From an uncultured Eubacteriales bacterium (GTDB lineage: Bacteria; Bacillota; Clostridia; Christensenellales; Aristaeellaceae), in NCBI GenBank assembly GCA_902799465.1, contig CADCAS010000010.1, positions 36,756-81,543 of the forward strand: a stretch of 44,788 nt of DNA, given 5' to 3'. This document shows positions 1-9,284 of this stretch, piece after piece. Below the pieces are notes generated by a model. It was given only the letters and a program-made list of their open reading frames with translations. It searched no databases and was not told the DNA's origin. The position numbers and the translations under genes were made by a program. Positions within the stretch are counted from its first letter, which is position 1; the number at the start of each line of letters is the position of its first letter.

Positions 1-91
1 GGGAGCTGTCGCCGACGAAGTCGGTGACTGAGAGGTCGTTCCCCGTTGCCTCGGACAATCTCCACTTATCACAGCAGAACTGAATAGATAC
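1..91. mobile_element. MITE-like element, right part only
   Basis: The right end reads ACTGAATAGATAC (79-91), the terminal sequence shared with the elements at 9444-9671 and 41065-41230. The inside carries the module ACTGAGAGGTCGT, also found (on either strand) at 35421-35819 and 41113. The left end lies outside the window, so target duplication cannot be tested. Confidence 0.7.
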
Positions 92-125
92 TTCATTTCA
101 TTAGAATGCGGCTCATTTGCCGTTC

Positions 126-160
126 TCCCCTACTCCCTACTGCCTACTCCCTACTCCCTA
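126..160. repeat. Heptamer tract (CCCTACT type), single arm
   Basis: Tandem 7-bp units CCCTACT/GCCTACT, the complement of the GGGAGTA units seen at 16891, 27314, 31020, 31825 and 43567. Only one arm is visible, just upstream of the promoter of the HAD gene. Confidence 0.8.
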
Positions 161-198
161 AAATTCCCACAATATTTTCCCCTCCCCATCCCGCCCCA

Positions 199-227
199 TT
201 GCATCATCGGCCAAAATGGGTTAAAAT
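199..227 (+). promoter_or_regulatory. Predicted sigma-A promoter of the HAD-hprK unit
   Basis: TTGCAT (199-204), 17-bp spacer, TAAAAT (222-227). It lies 38 bp before the HAD start and is the only good hexamer pair in this gap. Confidence 0.5.
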
Positions 228-265
228 AGATGGAGAATTATTTACACAAGGGATGTGGGGGAAAC

Positions 266-1099
266 ATGATACGGTTGATCGCTTCGGATCTGGACGATAC
301 GCTGTTGAACGCCAACAGCGACGTGAACGGGCGGGTGGTGAAGGCGCTGCACGCGGCGATGGCCGTTGGCTGCGGCATCGTTTTGAGCAGCGGGCGGATG
401 CTGGAGGCCATGCTGCCGCTGGCGAAGCGGCTGGAGGTCAACGCGCCGATGCTTTTGTACAACGGGGCCATGGCCTACGACCACAACACCGGCGAGACCA
501 TCTTCGCCGACCAGCTGCCCTACGAGACCGCGCTGGCCATCGCCAGGCTGTGCGAGGACGCGGGCTACTATCTCCAGGTCTATCCGGGCAAGAATTACTA
601 CTGCCCGCGGATCACCGAGGCGACGAAGAAGTACGCCTGGTCCATCAAGGTGGACCCCATCCCGGTGAACATGCCCATGGTGCAGTGGATGGAGGCGCAC
701 CCCTCGGGCATGCAGAAGCTGCTGCTCATCGACACGCCGGAGGGCGCGGATAAGGCCAAGGCCATGCTGGAGGCGGCCTTCCCCACCGGGGCCAGCTTCG
801 CCAAGTCCCGGCCCCACTACGTGGAGATGTCCCCGGAGGGCGTCAACAAGGGCGCGGCGCTGTTGAGGCTTGCCCGGCACTTCGGCATCGAGCGCGACGA
901 GGTGATGGCCTTCGGCGACGGCCAGAACGACGTGGAGATGCTCAAGGCCGCGGGCACCGGCGTGTGCATGGAAAACGGCTGCCCCGAGGCGAAGGCCGTG
1001 GCAGACCGCATCGCCCCCTCCAATCTGGAGGACGGCGTGGCCCAGGTCATCGAGGAATACCTGGATAAAGGATGGATCGGAGGAATGAAGGCCAAATGA
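266..1099 (+). CDS. Cof-type HAD-superfamily phosphatase
   Basis: Predicted cytosolic Mg-dependent phosphatase of the Cof/HAD-IIB group, which typically hydrolyses sugar phosphates or related metabolites; the substrate cannot be read from sequence. The start at 266 places motif I, DLDDTLL, at residues 7-13, with the nucleophile Asp and acid/base Asp two residues apart, and follows the G-rich site GTGGGGG. A start 36 bases upstream would add a non-conserved extension. Motif II is the Ser in VLSSGR. Motifs III/IV are the Lys near KGAALL and GDGQNDVEML near the C-terminus. At 277 residues it has the normal family length, with room for a C2b cap domain between motifs II and III. The stop overlaps the hprK start (ATGA), so the two genes are translationally coupled. 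Confidence 0.9.
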   Translation: MIRLIASDLDDTLLNANSDVNGRVVKALHAAMAVGCGIVLSSGRMLEAMLPLAKRLEVNAPMLLYNGAMAYDHNTGETIFADQLPYETALAIARLCEDAGYYLQVYPGKNYYCPRITEATKKYAWSIKVDPIPVNMPMVQWMEAHPSGMQKLLLIDTPEGADKAKAMLEAAFPTGASFAKSRPHYVEMSPEGVNKGAALLRLARHFGIERDEVMAFGDGQNDVEMLKAAGTGVCMENGCPEAKAVADRIAPSNLEDGVAQVIEEYLDKGWIGGMKAK

Positions 1100-2022
1100 T
1101 CAACGAGGCTGAATTTGTCAAAGCGCTGGGCCTGACCCGCGTGCTGTCGGTGGACTCAAAGACCCTGCCCATCGAGGTCAGCAACACCACCCGTCCCGGC
1201 ATACAGTTCGCCGGGTACTGGGACTTCTTCGCCTACGAGCGGCCCCAGCTGCTGGGCAAGGTGGAGATGACCTACCTGTCCTCCCTCCATGAGGACGTCC
1301 GGCGGGAGCGGCTGGCGAAGTACTTCAGCTACCCGCTGCCCTGCGTCATCATCTGCCGGGGCTATCCCTGCTATGACGACATGCTCATCATGGCCGCCGC
1401 CCACCACGTGCCCATCTACTCCACCACCAAGGAGACGGTGCAGTTCGAGCTGGACATCATCGCCTATCTGCGCAACGCCCTGGCCCCCCGGGAGACCCGC
1501 CACGGCGTGCTGGTGAACGTGTTCGGCACGGGCCTGCTGATCACCGGCAACAGCGGCGTGGGCAAGAGCGAGGCCGCGCTGGAGCTGATCAAGCGGGGCC
1601 ACCAGCTGGTGGCCGACGACGTGGTGGACATCCGCCGCGTGGACGAAAAGCAGCTCATCGGCGAGTCGCCCGAGCTGGTGCGCCACTTCATGGAGATCCG
1701 CGGCGTGGGCATCATCGACATCTCCACCATGTACGGCGTGGGCTCCATACTGCACTCCAAGTCCATCGACATGGTCATCCATCTGGAGATGTGGCAGGCC
1801 GGCAAGGAGTACGACCGCCTCGGCATGAACGACAACTACACCGACATCCTCGGCGTACAGGTTCCCTATCTCCTCCTGCCCATCCACCCCGGCCGCAACA
1901 TGGCCGTGGTGCTGGAGGTCGCCGCCCGCAACCTCCGCCTCAAGCAGATGGGCTACAACGCCGCCAATGAGCTGACCCGCAGGCACATGGAGCGGGCCAT
2001 GCGGCAGGCGGAGGAGGACTGA
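1096..2022 (+). CDS. hprK: HPr kinase/phosphorylase
   Basis: Bifunctional enzyme that phosphorylates, and by phosphorolysis dephosphorylates, a serine of the PTS phosphocarrier HPr or of Crh, controlling carbon catabolite repression in Firmicutes. The N-terminal half (residues 1-125) is the MurF-like domain. The C-terminal kinase domain has the Walker A GNSGVGKSE near residue 155, the metal-binding/catalytic segment ADDVVDI, and the family signature MEIRGVGIIDI. Its 308 residues are the usual length. The start ATG at 1096 overlaps the HAD stop and follows GGAGG at 1079-1083. Coupling of hprK to a phosphatase, followed by a ROK glucokinase, makes a small sugar-metabolism cluster. No PTS gene is in the window. 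Confidence 0.96.
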   Translation: MINEAEFVKALGLTRVLSVDSKTLPIEVSNTTRPGIQFAGYWDFFAYERPQLLGKVEMTYLSSLHEDVRRERLAKYFSYPLPCVIICRGYPCYDDMLIMAAAHHVPIYSTTKETVQFELDIIAYLRNALAPRETRHGVLVNVFGTGLLITGNSGVGKSEAALELIKRGHQLVADDVVDIRRVDEKQLIGESPELVRHFMEIRGVGIIDISTMYGVGSILHSKSIDMVIHLEMWQAGKEYDRLGMNDNYTDILGVQVPYLLLPIHPGRNMAVVLEVAARNLRLKQMGYNAANELTRRHMERAMRQAEED

Positions 2023-2098
2023 CCTGAACATAAGGGGAGACGGGGGAGCCCTTCCGCCGTTTTCCATAGCATAAGCAGACAAGAAAGGACAGATTCAC

Positions 2099-3043
2099 AT
2101 GATCTACATCGGCATCGACGTCGGCGGCATGTCCATCAAGGCGGGCGCCGTGGACGCGGACGGCAACATACTGTTCAAGCATGCCTGCCCCACCGGGGTG
2201 GAGCGCGGCTATGGCGCGGTGATCCAGGACATCGCCGAGCTGGGCATCTCCGCGGTGAAGAAGGCGGGTTACACCATGGAGGACGTCAAGGCCATCGGCA
2301 TCGGCATCCCCGGCATCATGGACCAGCGCTCCGGCGTGGTCCCCTTCTGCACCAACCTGGCCTGGCACGACGTGCCCATCATCGAGGAGATGAAGAAGTA
2401 CACCGACGTGCCCGTCTTCGTGGACAACGACGCCACCGTGGCCGGGCTGGCCGAGTCCGTCAAGGGCGTCTCGGCGGGCTGCAGGGACAGCGTGTTCGTC
2501 ACCCTGGGCACCGGCGTGGGCGGCGGCGTGGTCATCAACGGCAGGGTGTTCTCCGGCGCTCACGGCGTGGCCACCGAGATCGGCCACATGGTCACCGTGG
2601 ACGGCGGCGAGCTGTGCACCTGCGGCAAGCGGGGCTGCTGGGAGCGCTACGCCAGCGCCACCGCCCTGATCCGCGAGGGCCGCAGGCTCTGCGCCGACAA
2701 GCCCGACTGCGCCCTGATGCAGGCCGTGGAGGGCGACATCATGAAGATCACCGCCAAGCACGTCATCGACCTGGCCAAGGCCGGCGACGACGACTGCGCC
2801 GGGATCTTCAGGTGGTACATCCACCACCTGGCCGTGGGCATCTCCAACCTCATCAACGTCTACGACCCCGAGGTCATCGTCCTCGGCGGCGGCGTCTCCC
2901 ACTCCGGCGAGTTCCTGCTCAACGCCGTCCGCGCCGCCCTGCCCAAATACGTCTTCTTCAAGTCCATGCCCTGCGCCCGCATCGAGCTCGCCCAGCTCAC
3001 CAACGACGCCGGCATCATCGGCGCGGCGATGCTGGGAAGATGA
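2099..3043 (+). CDS. glcK: ROK-family glucokinase
   Basis: Predicted ATP-dependent glucose (hexose) kinase of the ROK family, making glucose-6-phosphate in the cytosol. The N-terminal phosphate-binding loop is DVGGMSIKAG (residues 6-15). The adenosine/phosphate-2 segment is TLGTGVGGG. The ROK signature continues through EIGHM to the zinc-binding CTCGKRGCWE, where the Cys residues and preceding His form the zinc site. Its 314 residues match glucokinases of Gram-positive bacteria. AAAGGA sits upstream of the ATG. A 76-bp gap separates it from hprK and contains no clear terminator, so co-transcription is possible. NagC-like ROK repressors are excluded because there is no N-terminal helix-turn-helix. 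Some ROK kinases prefer fructose, mannose or N-acetylmannosamine, so specificity is inferred. Confidence 0.9.
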   Translation: MIYIGIDVGGMSIKAGAVDADGNILFKHACPTGVERGYGAVIQDIAELGISAVKKAGYTMEDVKAIGIGIPGIMDQRSGVVPFCTNLAWHDVPIIEEMKKYTDVPVFVDNDATVAGLAESVKGVSAGCRDSVFVTLGTGVGGGVVINGRVFSGAHGVATEIGHMVTVDGGELCTCGKRGCWERYASATALIREGRRLCADKPDCALMQAVEGDIMKITAKHVIDLAKAGDDDCAGIFRWYIHHLAVGISNLINVYDPEVIVLGGGVSHSGEFLLNAVRAALPKYVFFKSMPCARIELAQLTNDAGIIGAAMLGR

Positions 3044-3104
3044 GGAAATGCCGGGCGGAAGGGAAATAGACCACTGTTTACGCCTGTTCCGGGAGGTGAG
3101 ACGG

Positions 3105-3431
3105 ATGAAGAATGTGATATATGACGAACTGGTGCGCGGCCTGCTGGCGATCCTGCCGGGACAGGCGGCGCGGATCGTGCTGTACGGTTCCACGGCGCGG
3201 GGCACGGCGGAGCCGGATTCCGATATCGACATCGCGCTGTTTCTGAACCACCGCCTGACGCCCCGGCAGGAGGAGCAGCTCTCCGACCTCACCGTCGATC
3301 TGAACCTGAAGTATGACTGCGTCCTCTCCATCGTGGACATCGACCAGTCGACCTACATGAAGTGGCGGGAGGTCACGCCCTTTTATCAGAATGTCGACAG
3401 GGAAGGGATCGTGCTATGGAAGGCAGCGTGA
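3105..3431 (+). CDS. MNT-type nucleotidyltransferase antitoxin
   Basis: A minimal nucleotidyltransferase of 108 residues. It has the polymerase-beta-fold signature GSTARG (about residues 27-32) followed by DSDIDIALFL, which supplies the catalytic Asp pair. Proteins of this group pair with HEPN toxins. In studied MNT/HEPN systems the MntA partner adenylylates a tyrosine of the HEPN toxin and silences it. The start at 3105 is chosen because GGGAGGTGA lies directly upstream and the protein then begins at the domain. Its 3' end overlaps the HEPN gene by 16 bases, typical of a toxin-antitoxin operon. The function of this particular pair is inferred from domains and gene order. Confidence 0.85.
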   Translation: MKNVIYDELVRGLLAILPGQAARIVLYGSTARGTAEPDSDIDIALFLNHRLTPRQEEQLSDLTVDLNLKYDCVLSIVDIDQSTYMKWREVTPFYQNVDREGIVLWKAA

Positions 3432-3817
3432 CCGATCTGGCGCGCTACCGGCTGGCGCGGGCCAGGGAGGACCTGGAAACCGCCGGGGACAATCTGGCGC
3501 ATGGCAGGTATCGGGCATCGGTCAACCGATCCTATTACGCCATCTTTCACGCCCTGAGAAGCGTCACCGCCCTGGATCATTTTGATTCGGGAAAGCACAG
3601 CGGCATCATCGCGTTTTTCAACCGCAACTATGTCAAGACGGGCGTCTTTGACCGGGAAATATCCAAGCTGATCGACTCCAGCTACCGGCTGCGGGAGAAG
3701 GCCGACTACGACGACTTCTTCCTGGTGGCGCGGGATGACGCCGCGAAGCAGTTTGAAAAGGCGCGGCAGGTCATCGAAGCGGTGGAGCGATATGTGCAGA
3801 CAAGGACGGAGGAATGA
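3416..3817 (+). CDS. HEPN-domain protein, probable toxin of MNT/HEPN pair
   Basis: A helical HEPN-domain protein of 133 residues. Its middle carries NRSYYAIFHAL, which satisfies the R-x4-6-H motif of HEPN ribonucleases (Arg, six residues, His), with two adjacent tyrosines that could be modified by the partner. HEPN toxins of this class cleave RNA and arrest growth, sometimes as anti-phage defence. The ATG at 3416 lies inside the end of the nucleotidyltransferase gene. The stop is only 4 bases before the peptidase T start, so the pair may be read with pepT. Some HEPN/MNT relatives are not toxins, so the role needs a plating test. Confidence 0.85.
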   Translation: MEGSVTDLARYRLARAREDLETAGDNLAHGRYRASVNRSYYAIFHALRSVTALDHFDSGKHSGIIAFFNRNYVKTGVFDREISKLIDSSYRLREKADYDDFFLVARDDAAKQFEKARQVIEAVERYVQTRTEE

Positions 3818-3821
3818 ACCT

Positions 3822-5024
3822 ATGCGCGCCTATAAACGCCTGTTGAAATACATCCAATACGAGACCGCCTCCGACGAGGCAAGCGAGACCTGCCCCTCCA
3901 CGCCGAACCAGCTGGTGCTGGCTCGGGCGCTGGTGGAGGAGCTGCGCGCGCTGGGCATCGCGGACGCGCGGGTGGACGAGAACGGCTACGTCTACGGGAG
4001 CATCCCGGAGAACGCGCCGGGGCTGCCGGCCATCGGGCTGATCGCCCACATGGACGTGTCCCCCGCGGCGCCCTGCGGGCCGATGCGCGCGCGGATCGTG
4101 GAGGGCTACGACGGCGGGCCGCTGACGCTGGACAGCGGGGACGTGCTGGACCCGGCGGTGTTCCCGGAGGTGGCGCTGGCGGCGGGCAAGTCGCTGATGG
4201 TCACGGACGGGCGCACGCTGCTGGGCGCGGACGACAAGGCGGGCGTGGCCGAGATCATGACCGCCTGCGAGCGCGTGCTGGCGGACCCGTCCATGCGGCA
4301 CGGCAAAATCTGTGTGGGCTTCACCCCGGACGAGGAGATCGGTCGGGGCGCGGACCGCTTCGACGTGAAGGGCTTCGGCGCGGACTTCGCCTACACCGTG
4401 GACGGCGGCGCGCTGGGGGAGATCGCCTTTGAGAACTTCAACGCCGCGGCGGGCCGGGTGACCGTCCACGGCCGGAGCGTCCACCCCGGCAGCGCCAAGA
4501 ACCGCATGAAGAACGCCAATCTCATCGCCATGGAGTTCGCGGGCATGCTGCCGCCCGCCGAGCGCCCGGAGCACACCGAGGGCTACGAGGGCTTCTTCCA
4601 CCTCTGCGATATGCGGGGCACCGAGGAGGAGGCCGTGCTCAACTACATCATCCGCGACCACGACCGCGTGCGCTTCGAGGCCCGCAAGGAGCAGTTCCAG
4701 GACATCGCCGCCTGGCTTAACGGCCGCTACGGCGCGGGCACCGTGGACGCCGAGGTCACCGACTCCTACTACAACATGCGGGAGATGGTGGAGCCCCGGA
4801 TGGACATCATCACCCGGGTGGAGAACGCCTACCGCGCCGTCGGGATCGAGCCCCGCCACGAGGCCATCCGCGGCGGCACCGACGGCTCCCGCCTGTCCTA
4901 CATGGGCCTTCCCTGCCCCAACATCGCCACCGGCGGCATGAACTTCCACAGCCGCTTCGAGTGCGTCGCCATAGAGGATATGGACACGATGGTGGACGTG
5001 ATTGTGGGCATTGTCAGGGCGTGA
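3822..5024 (+). CDS. pepT: Peptidase T (tripeptide aminopeptidase, M20B)
   Basis: Cytosolic di-zinc aminopeptidase that releases the N-terminal residue from tripeptides. M20 metal-site motifs are present in order: AHMDVSP (His and Asp ligands), LLGADDKAG (bridging Asp), PDEEIGRGA (catalytic Glu plus ligand Glu), the Asp of TVDGG, and a late His in MNFHSR. The insert after about residue 190 is the dimerisation domain. At 400 residues it is normal length. The ATG at 3822 follows GGAGG by 8 bases; longer upstream reading only adds out-of-register sequence from the HEPN gene. It immediately follows the HEPN gene, but a functional link is not evident. Confidence 0.92.
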   Translation: MRAYKRLLKYIQYETASDEASETCPSTPNQLVLARALVEELRALGIADARVDENGYVYGSIPENAPGLPAIGLIAHMDVSPAAPCGPMRARIVEGYDGGPLTLDSGDVLDPAVFPEVALAAGKSLMVTDGRTLLGADDKAGVAEIMTACERVLADPSMRHGKICVGFTPDEEIGRGADRFDVKGFGADFAYTVDGGALGEIAFENFNAAAGRVTVHGRSVHPGSAKNRMKNANLIAMEFAGMLPPAERPEHTEGYEGFFHLCDMRGTEEEAVLNYIIRDHDRVRFEARKEQFQDIAAWLNGRYGAGTVDAEVTDSYYNMREMVEPRMDIITRVENAYRAVGIEPRHEAIRGGTDGSRLSYMGLPCPNIATGGMNFHSRFECVAIEDMDTMVDVIVGIVRA

Positions 5025-5114
5025 ACGGCAGGAAACAGGCAATAGTCATGAGTCAGGCGCGGCGAAGGCTATACTTTTGACAGAGACAACGAGATTGTAT
5101 TTGGGGGTATTCGT

Positions 5115-6125
<1,011 letters not shown>

Positions 6126-6132
6126 CCGCCGC

Positions 6133-6161
6133 TTGACAAAGCGACCGCTATACTCTAAAAC
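6133..6161 (+). promoter_or_regulatory. Promoter-like site after galE
   Basis: TTGACA (6133-6138), 17-bp spacer, TAAAAC (6156-6161), eight bases past the galE stop. A TATACT inside the spacer is only 10 bp from the -35 and is unlikely to be used with it. If active, it would drive the RNA candidate that follows. Confidence 0.4.
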
Positions 6162-6167
6162 AAAGAC

Positions 6168-6276
6168 GAAGGGCAGACCACGCACATGGTTGCTCCTTAA
6201 GTTCGGGTCACCTTAAGACGTGGTTTTCGCAAACCATAAAGCTTCCGTCACTTGGCAGAGTGGCGGTGGCTTTTTT
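6168..6276 (+). ncRNA. Candidate structured small RNA with possible pseudoknot
   Basis: Between the promoter-like site and a terminator lie about 110 bases with no reading frame but clear pairing potential. ATGGTTGC (6186-6193) pairs with GCAAACCAT (6229-6237) with one bulge. CTTAAG occurs at 6196-6201 and 6212-6217 and can close a hairpin. CCACG (6178-6182) can pair with CGTGG (6219-6223), crossing the outer stem, so a pseudoknot or a switch between two folds is possible. I do not recognise a known family. It could equally be the 3' untranslated region of galE. Confidence 0.35.
6241..6276 (+). terminator. Rho-independent terminator
   Basis: GCTTCCGTCAC (6241-6251) pairs with GTGGCGGTGGC (6260-6270) with wobble pairs and one mismatch, followed by six T (6271-6276). 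It ends galE and/or the RNA candidate. Confidence 0.75.
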
Positions 6277-6285
6277 ACTATCATC

Positions 6286-6499
6286 GTATCTATTCAGTTG
6301 TTGACTCCTTCCGACCCGCTTCGCGGGCCACCTCCCTCAAAGAGGGAGGCTTTTGGGCTCTCGTCCAGGCTCCCGTCCAGGCTCCCGTCCAGGCTCCCTC
6401 TCCGAGGGAGCTGTCAGCCGCAGGCTGACTGAGGGAGTTGAGGGAGCTGTCAGCCGGAGGCTGACTGAGGGAGTCATCCCTGTGCGACTGAACAGTTAC
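6286..6499. mobile_element. MITE-like element, 214 bp
   Basis: Left end GTATCTATTCAGT (6286-6298) is the imperfect inverted complement of the right end ACTGAACAGTTAC (6487-6499). Flanks are CTATCATC and CTTTCATC, an 8-bp target duplication with one change. The inside has GCTTCGCGGGCC, a palindrome CCTCCCTC/GAGGGAGG, three copies of a 10-bp unit GGCTCCCGTC-like, and two copies of the module GAGCTGTCAGCC. No transposase is encoded. With the following bases to 6706, it fills a 580-bp gap. A TATAAT at 6660-6665 is the likely -10 of the next gene, with no good -35. Confidence 0.8.
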
Positions 6500-6706
6500 C
6501 TTTCATCCATGATGATCGCAATACGATACTTTCCAATGTGGAAGGTAATGCGCATATCCTTCATATCATCTTCAAAATCAGCCTGAATTTCTCTTTCGGT
6601 GTCCACATATTGTCATATTATTTTCAGATGTACATATCACAACGCGCAAAAGGCTGTGCTATAATAGCAGGGCACGAACGAATTCAGCGGACGGGGAGGC
6701 GGACAC

Positions 6707-7399
6707 ATGGGGAAGGCGCGGCGATGTCTGTGGCTGCTGACGGCGCTGATGCTGATATGCGCGGCGATGCCGACCCTGGCGGCCTCCAAGGGCGAGGGCA
6801 CTCAGGTATACGTGTACGCCTACGCGCTGAAGGTATATGAGAAGCCCAGCAAGAAGTCCGACGTCATCGCCAGGGTGCCCTTTGCCAGGTCCCTGTGGAT
6901 GGTGGCGGAGAAGAAGGGCTGGGCGCAGGTCATCACCGCGGATGATCGGACGGGCTATTGCAGCGCCAAGCAGCTGACCGAGCGCAACCCCAACACCTGC
7001 GATGCCACCGTCTACGCCCAGCAGGACCGGGCTCCGGTCTACGAGCTGCCCTCGGTGGACGCGCCGATGATCGGCCATCTGGACAGAAACGACCGGGCGA
7101 AGCTGCTGGCCATGACCCCCTCGGGGGACTGGCTGCGCGTCCAGTACGGCAGCCACGACGGCTACATCCAGCGCCCCCGGGTGGACTACAAGAAGTATTC
7201 CTCCGGCAAGTCGGCCTGGGTGGTCTCCGACAAAGTGTCCGTCTACTACGACCCCTCCATCGACTCCAGCTTCGGCGACCTCTCCCGGGGCCAGCAGGTG
7301 GGCCTGGTGAGCGTGGACGGCAGCTGGGCCAAGATCCGCTCCGGGTCCGGGCTGATCGCCTATTGCAGGGCCGACGCGCTGACCACGGAGAAGCCGTGA
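6707..7399 (+). CDS. Secreted protein with three bacterial SH3-like repeats
   Basis: Predicted exported protein of 230 residues. The N-terminus has a basic start (MGKARR), a hydrophobic core to about residue 22 and an Ala-rich cleavage region (TLAAS). The mature part consists of three repeats of SH3b type at about 33-85, 97-150 and 164-225. Each has the pattern of a short hydrophobic strand, a Pro/Asp turn and a W-A-K/Q-V/I strand (for example GWAQVIT and SWAKIRS). Such domains bind cell-wall peptidoglycan or peptides, but no catalytic domain is attached. GGGGAGG lies upstream of the ATG. It is a single gene, followed by its own terminator. Confidence 0.8.
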   Translation: MGKARRCLWLLTALMLICAAMPTLAASKGEGTQVYVYAYALKVYEKPSKKSDVIARVPFARSLWMVAEKKGWAQVITADDRTGYCSAKQLTERNPNTCDATVYAQQDRAPVYELPSVDAPMIGHLDRNDRAKLLAMTPSGDWLRVQYGSHDGYIQRPRVDYKKYSSGKSAWVVSDKVSVYYDPSIDSSFGDLSRGQQVGLVSVDGSWAKIRSGSGLIAYCRADALTTEKP

Positions 7400-7415
7400 T
7401 GAATACATATTGAAC

Positions 7416-7448
7416 CGGACGTCAAAAAAGGCGTCCGTTCTTCTTTTT
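7416..7448 (+). terminator. Rho-independent terminator
   Basis: CGGACG (7416-7421) and CGTCCG (7432-7437) close a hairpin followed by a T-rich run to 7448, ending the SH3-protein gene. Confidence 0.75.
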
Positions 7449-7463
7449 GGCCGCGGTTTCACC

Positions 7464-7492
7464 TTGAATCGCTGGCTGATAAATGCTATAAT
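7464..7492 (+). promoter_or_regulatory. Predicted sigma-A promoter of the 5'-nucleotidase gene
   Basis: TTGAAT (7464-7469), exact 17-bp spacer, TATAAT (7487-7492), 40 bp before the start codon. Confidence 0.75.
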
Positions 7493-7532
7493 GAATGTGG
7501 CACCAAATACACTATAATGGGAGGTTGGATCT

Positions 7533-9227
7533 ATGAGTTTTCGGAAGATCATGGCCCTGATGCTTGCCGCGCTGCTGTTTGTCAGCTGCACAACGGCGCT
7601 GGCGGACAAGCGCCTGGTTGACGATGCGCTCGTCACCCTCACGACCGGCAAAACGGACTACACCGGAAAGACCGTCATACTGCACTCCAACGACGTCCAC
7701 GGCGCCATCGACGGCTACGCCTACATGGCGGGCATGGCGGCCAAGCTGCGCGAAGAGGGCGCGACGGTGATCCTGGTCGACGCCGGCGACTTCTCCCAGG
7801 GCGACATCTACGTCAGCATCAGCAAGGGCGCCACAGCCATCGAGATGATGAACGCGGCGGGCTACGACGTGGTGACGCTGGGCAACCACGAGTTCGACTT
7901 CGGCTATGAGCAGCTGATGGAGAACCTGTCGGCGGCGAAATTCCCGGTGATCAGCGCCAACATCTACAAGGACGACAAGCCGATCCTGCCCGCCAGCACC
8001 GTTCTGGAGACCGAGAGCGGCCTGAAGCTGGGCTTCTTCGGCATGGAGACCCCCGAGACCGCCACCAAGGTCAATCCCGGCCTGATCGAGGGCATCCGCT
8101 TCTCCACCTTCGACGACCTGTACACGGCGGCCCAGGCCGCGGCGGACGGGCTCAAGGCCCAGGATGTGGATCTGGTGATCGGCCTGTGGCATCTGGGCAT
8201 CCTCGATGAGTCCGCGCCCAACGGCTACCGCTCCACCGACGTGTTCCACAAGATCACCGGCGTGGACTTCGTCATCGACGGCCACTCCCACACCGTCATG
8301 ACTCAGGGTCCCGATGGAGAGCCCATCCAGTCCACCGGCACGAAGTTTGCCAACATCGGCGCCATCGTCATCGACGACGCCACCAAGACCATCGAGGACA
8401 ACTTCCTGATGCCCGTCGGCTACATTGCCAAGGACGCCGACGTGCAGGCGCAGGCCCAGGCCATCATCGACGCTGTGGATGAGCAGTACGGCGCGCCCTT
8501 CGCCACCACCGAGGTGCTGCTCAACGGCGAACGCGCCCCCGGCAACCGCACCGAGGAGACCAACCTGGGCGATCTGATCACCGACGCCATGGTGTGGAGC
8601 GTGGTCAAGGAGGGCGGCATCGAGCAGGTGGAGCCCAACGCCGTGGTGGGCATCACCAACGGCGGCGGCATCCGCGCCACCATCGAGCCGGGCGACGTGT
8701 CCATGAAGAGCGTCAACACCGTGCTCCCCTTCGGCAACACCGTGGCCGTGGTCTACGTCACCGGCGAGAAGCTGCTGGAATCCCTGGAGGCCTCCACCTT
8801 CTGCACCCCCGAATCCATCGGCGGCTTCCCCCAGACCAGCGGCATCGAATGGACCCTGGACACCACCGTCGAGTACGATCAGGGCGACCTGTACATCAAC
8901 CATGACGGCGGCGAGACCAGCTACTACGCGCCCGCTTCCATCAAGCGCGTGACCATCGACAGCATCAACGGCGAGCCCTTCGATCCCGCCGCCACCTATG
9001 CCGTGGTCACCAACAACTTCTGCGCCGTGGGCGGCGACACCTACAACGCCTTCATGGAGTCCTGGTACGCCGGCGCGGGCTTCGATACCGGCATCCCGCT
9101 GGACGAGGCCGTGGTGAACTACGTCACCGAGGTCCTGGAGGGCAAGATCACCGAGGAGACCTACGGCCAGCCCCGCGGCAGCCTCAAGATGATCGTCGCC
9201 GATGCCGAGGAGCAGCCCGCCGCGTAA
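7533..9227 (+). CDS. Secreted 5'-nucleotidase / metallophosphoesterase
   Basis: Exported calcineurin-like phosphoesterase of the UshA/YfkN type. Such enzymes hydrolyse extracellular nucleotides to nucleosides and phosphate. A signal peptide covers about residues 1-25, with Ala-Leu-Ala before the mature end. Metal-site motifs are in order: SNDVHG, DAGDFSQGD, LGNHEFDFG and GHSHT. The C-terminal 5'-nucleotidase domain starts near residue 310, with NGGGIRA (substrate Arg) and a GGDTYN segment. The 564 residues fit this two-domain family. LFVSC near residue 19 could be a weak lipobox, so lipid anchoring is possible but not favoured. GGGAGG precedes the ATG. Nucleoside scavenging would link it loosely to deoC at 26659. 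Confidence 0.92.
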   Translation: MSFRKIMALMLAALLFVSCTTALADKRLVDDALVTLTTGKTDYTGKTVILHSNDVHGAIDGYAYMAGMAAKLREEGATVILVDAGDFSQGDIYVSISKGATAIEMMNAAGYDVVTLGNHEFDFGYEQLMENLSAAKFPVISANIYKDDKPILPASTVLETESGLKLGFFGMETPETATKVNPGLIEGIRFSTFDDLYTAAQAAADGLKAQDVDLVIGLWHLGILDESAPNGYRSTDVFHKITGVDFVIDGHSHTVMTQGPDGEPIQSTGTKFANIGAIVIDDATKTIEDNFLMPVGYIAKDADVQAQAQAIIDAVDEQYGAPFATTEVLLNGERAPGNRTEETNLGDLITDAMVWSVVKEGGIEQVEPNAVVGITNGGGIRATIEPGDVSMKSVNTVLPFGNTVAVVYVTGEKLLESLEASTFCTPESIGGFPQTSGIEWTLDTTVEYDQGDLYINHDGGETSYYAPASIKRVTIDSINGEPFDPAATYAVVTNNFCAVGGDTYNAFMESWYAGAGFDTGIPLDEAVVNYVTEVLEGKITEETYGQPRGSLKMIVADAEEQPAA

Positions 9228-9284
9228 TGCGGACGCAGACAGGAGCCGGTAAAGCAGCTGTTCTGCAATGAATAAGAACTGATC

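Noticed and set aside
230..265. Earlier start for the HAD protein
   Set aside because: Adds MENYLHKGCGGN ahead of the conserved first strand and overlaps the predicted transcription start.
5070..5105. Promoter for galE from TTGACA at 5077 and TATACT at 5070
   Set aside because: TATACT lies upstream of TTGACA and the next T/A-rich hexamer is 12 bp away; spacing does not fit a sigma-A promoter.
7533..7610. Lipoprotein signal for the 5'-nucleotidase
   Set aside because: LFVSC fits the lipobox poorly, whereas an Ala-Leu-Ala signal peptidase I site follows; left as an alternative only.
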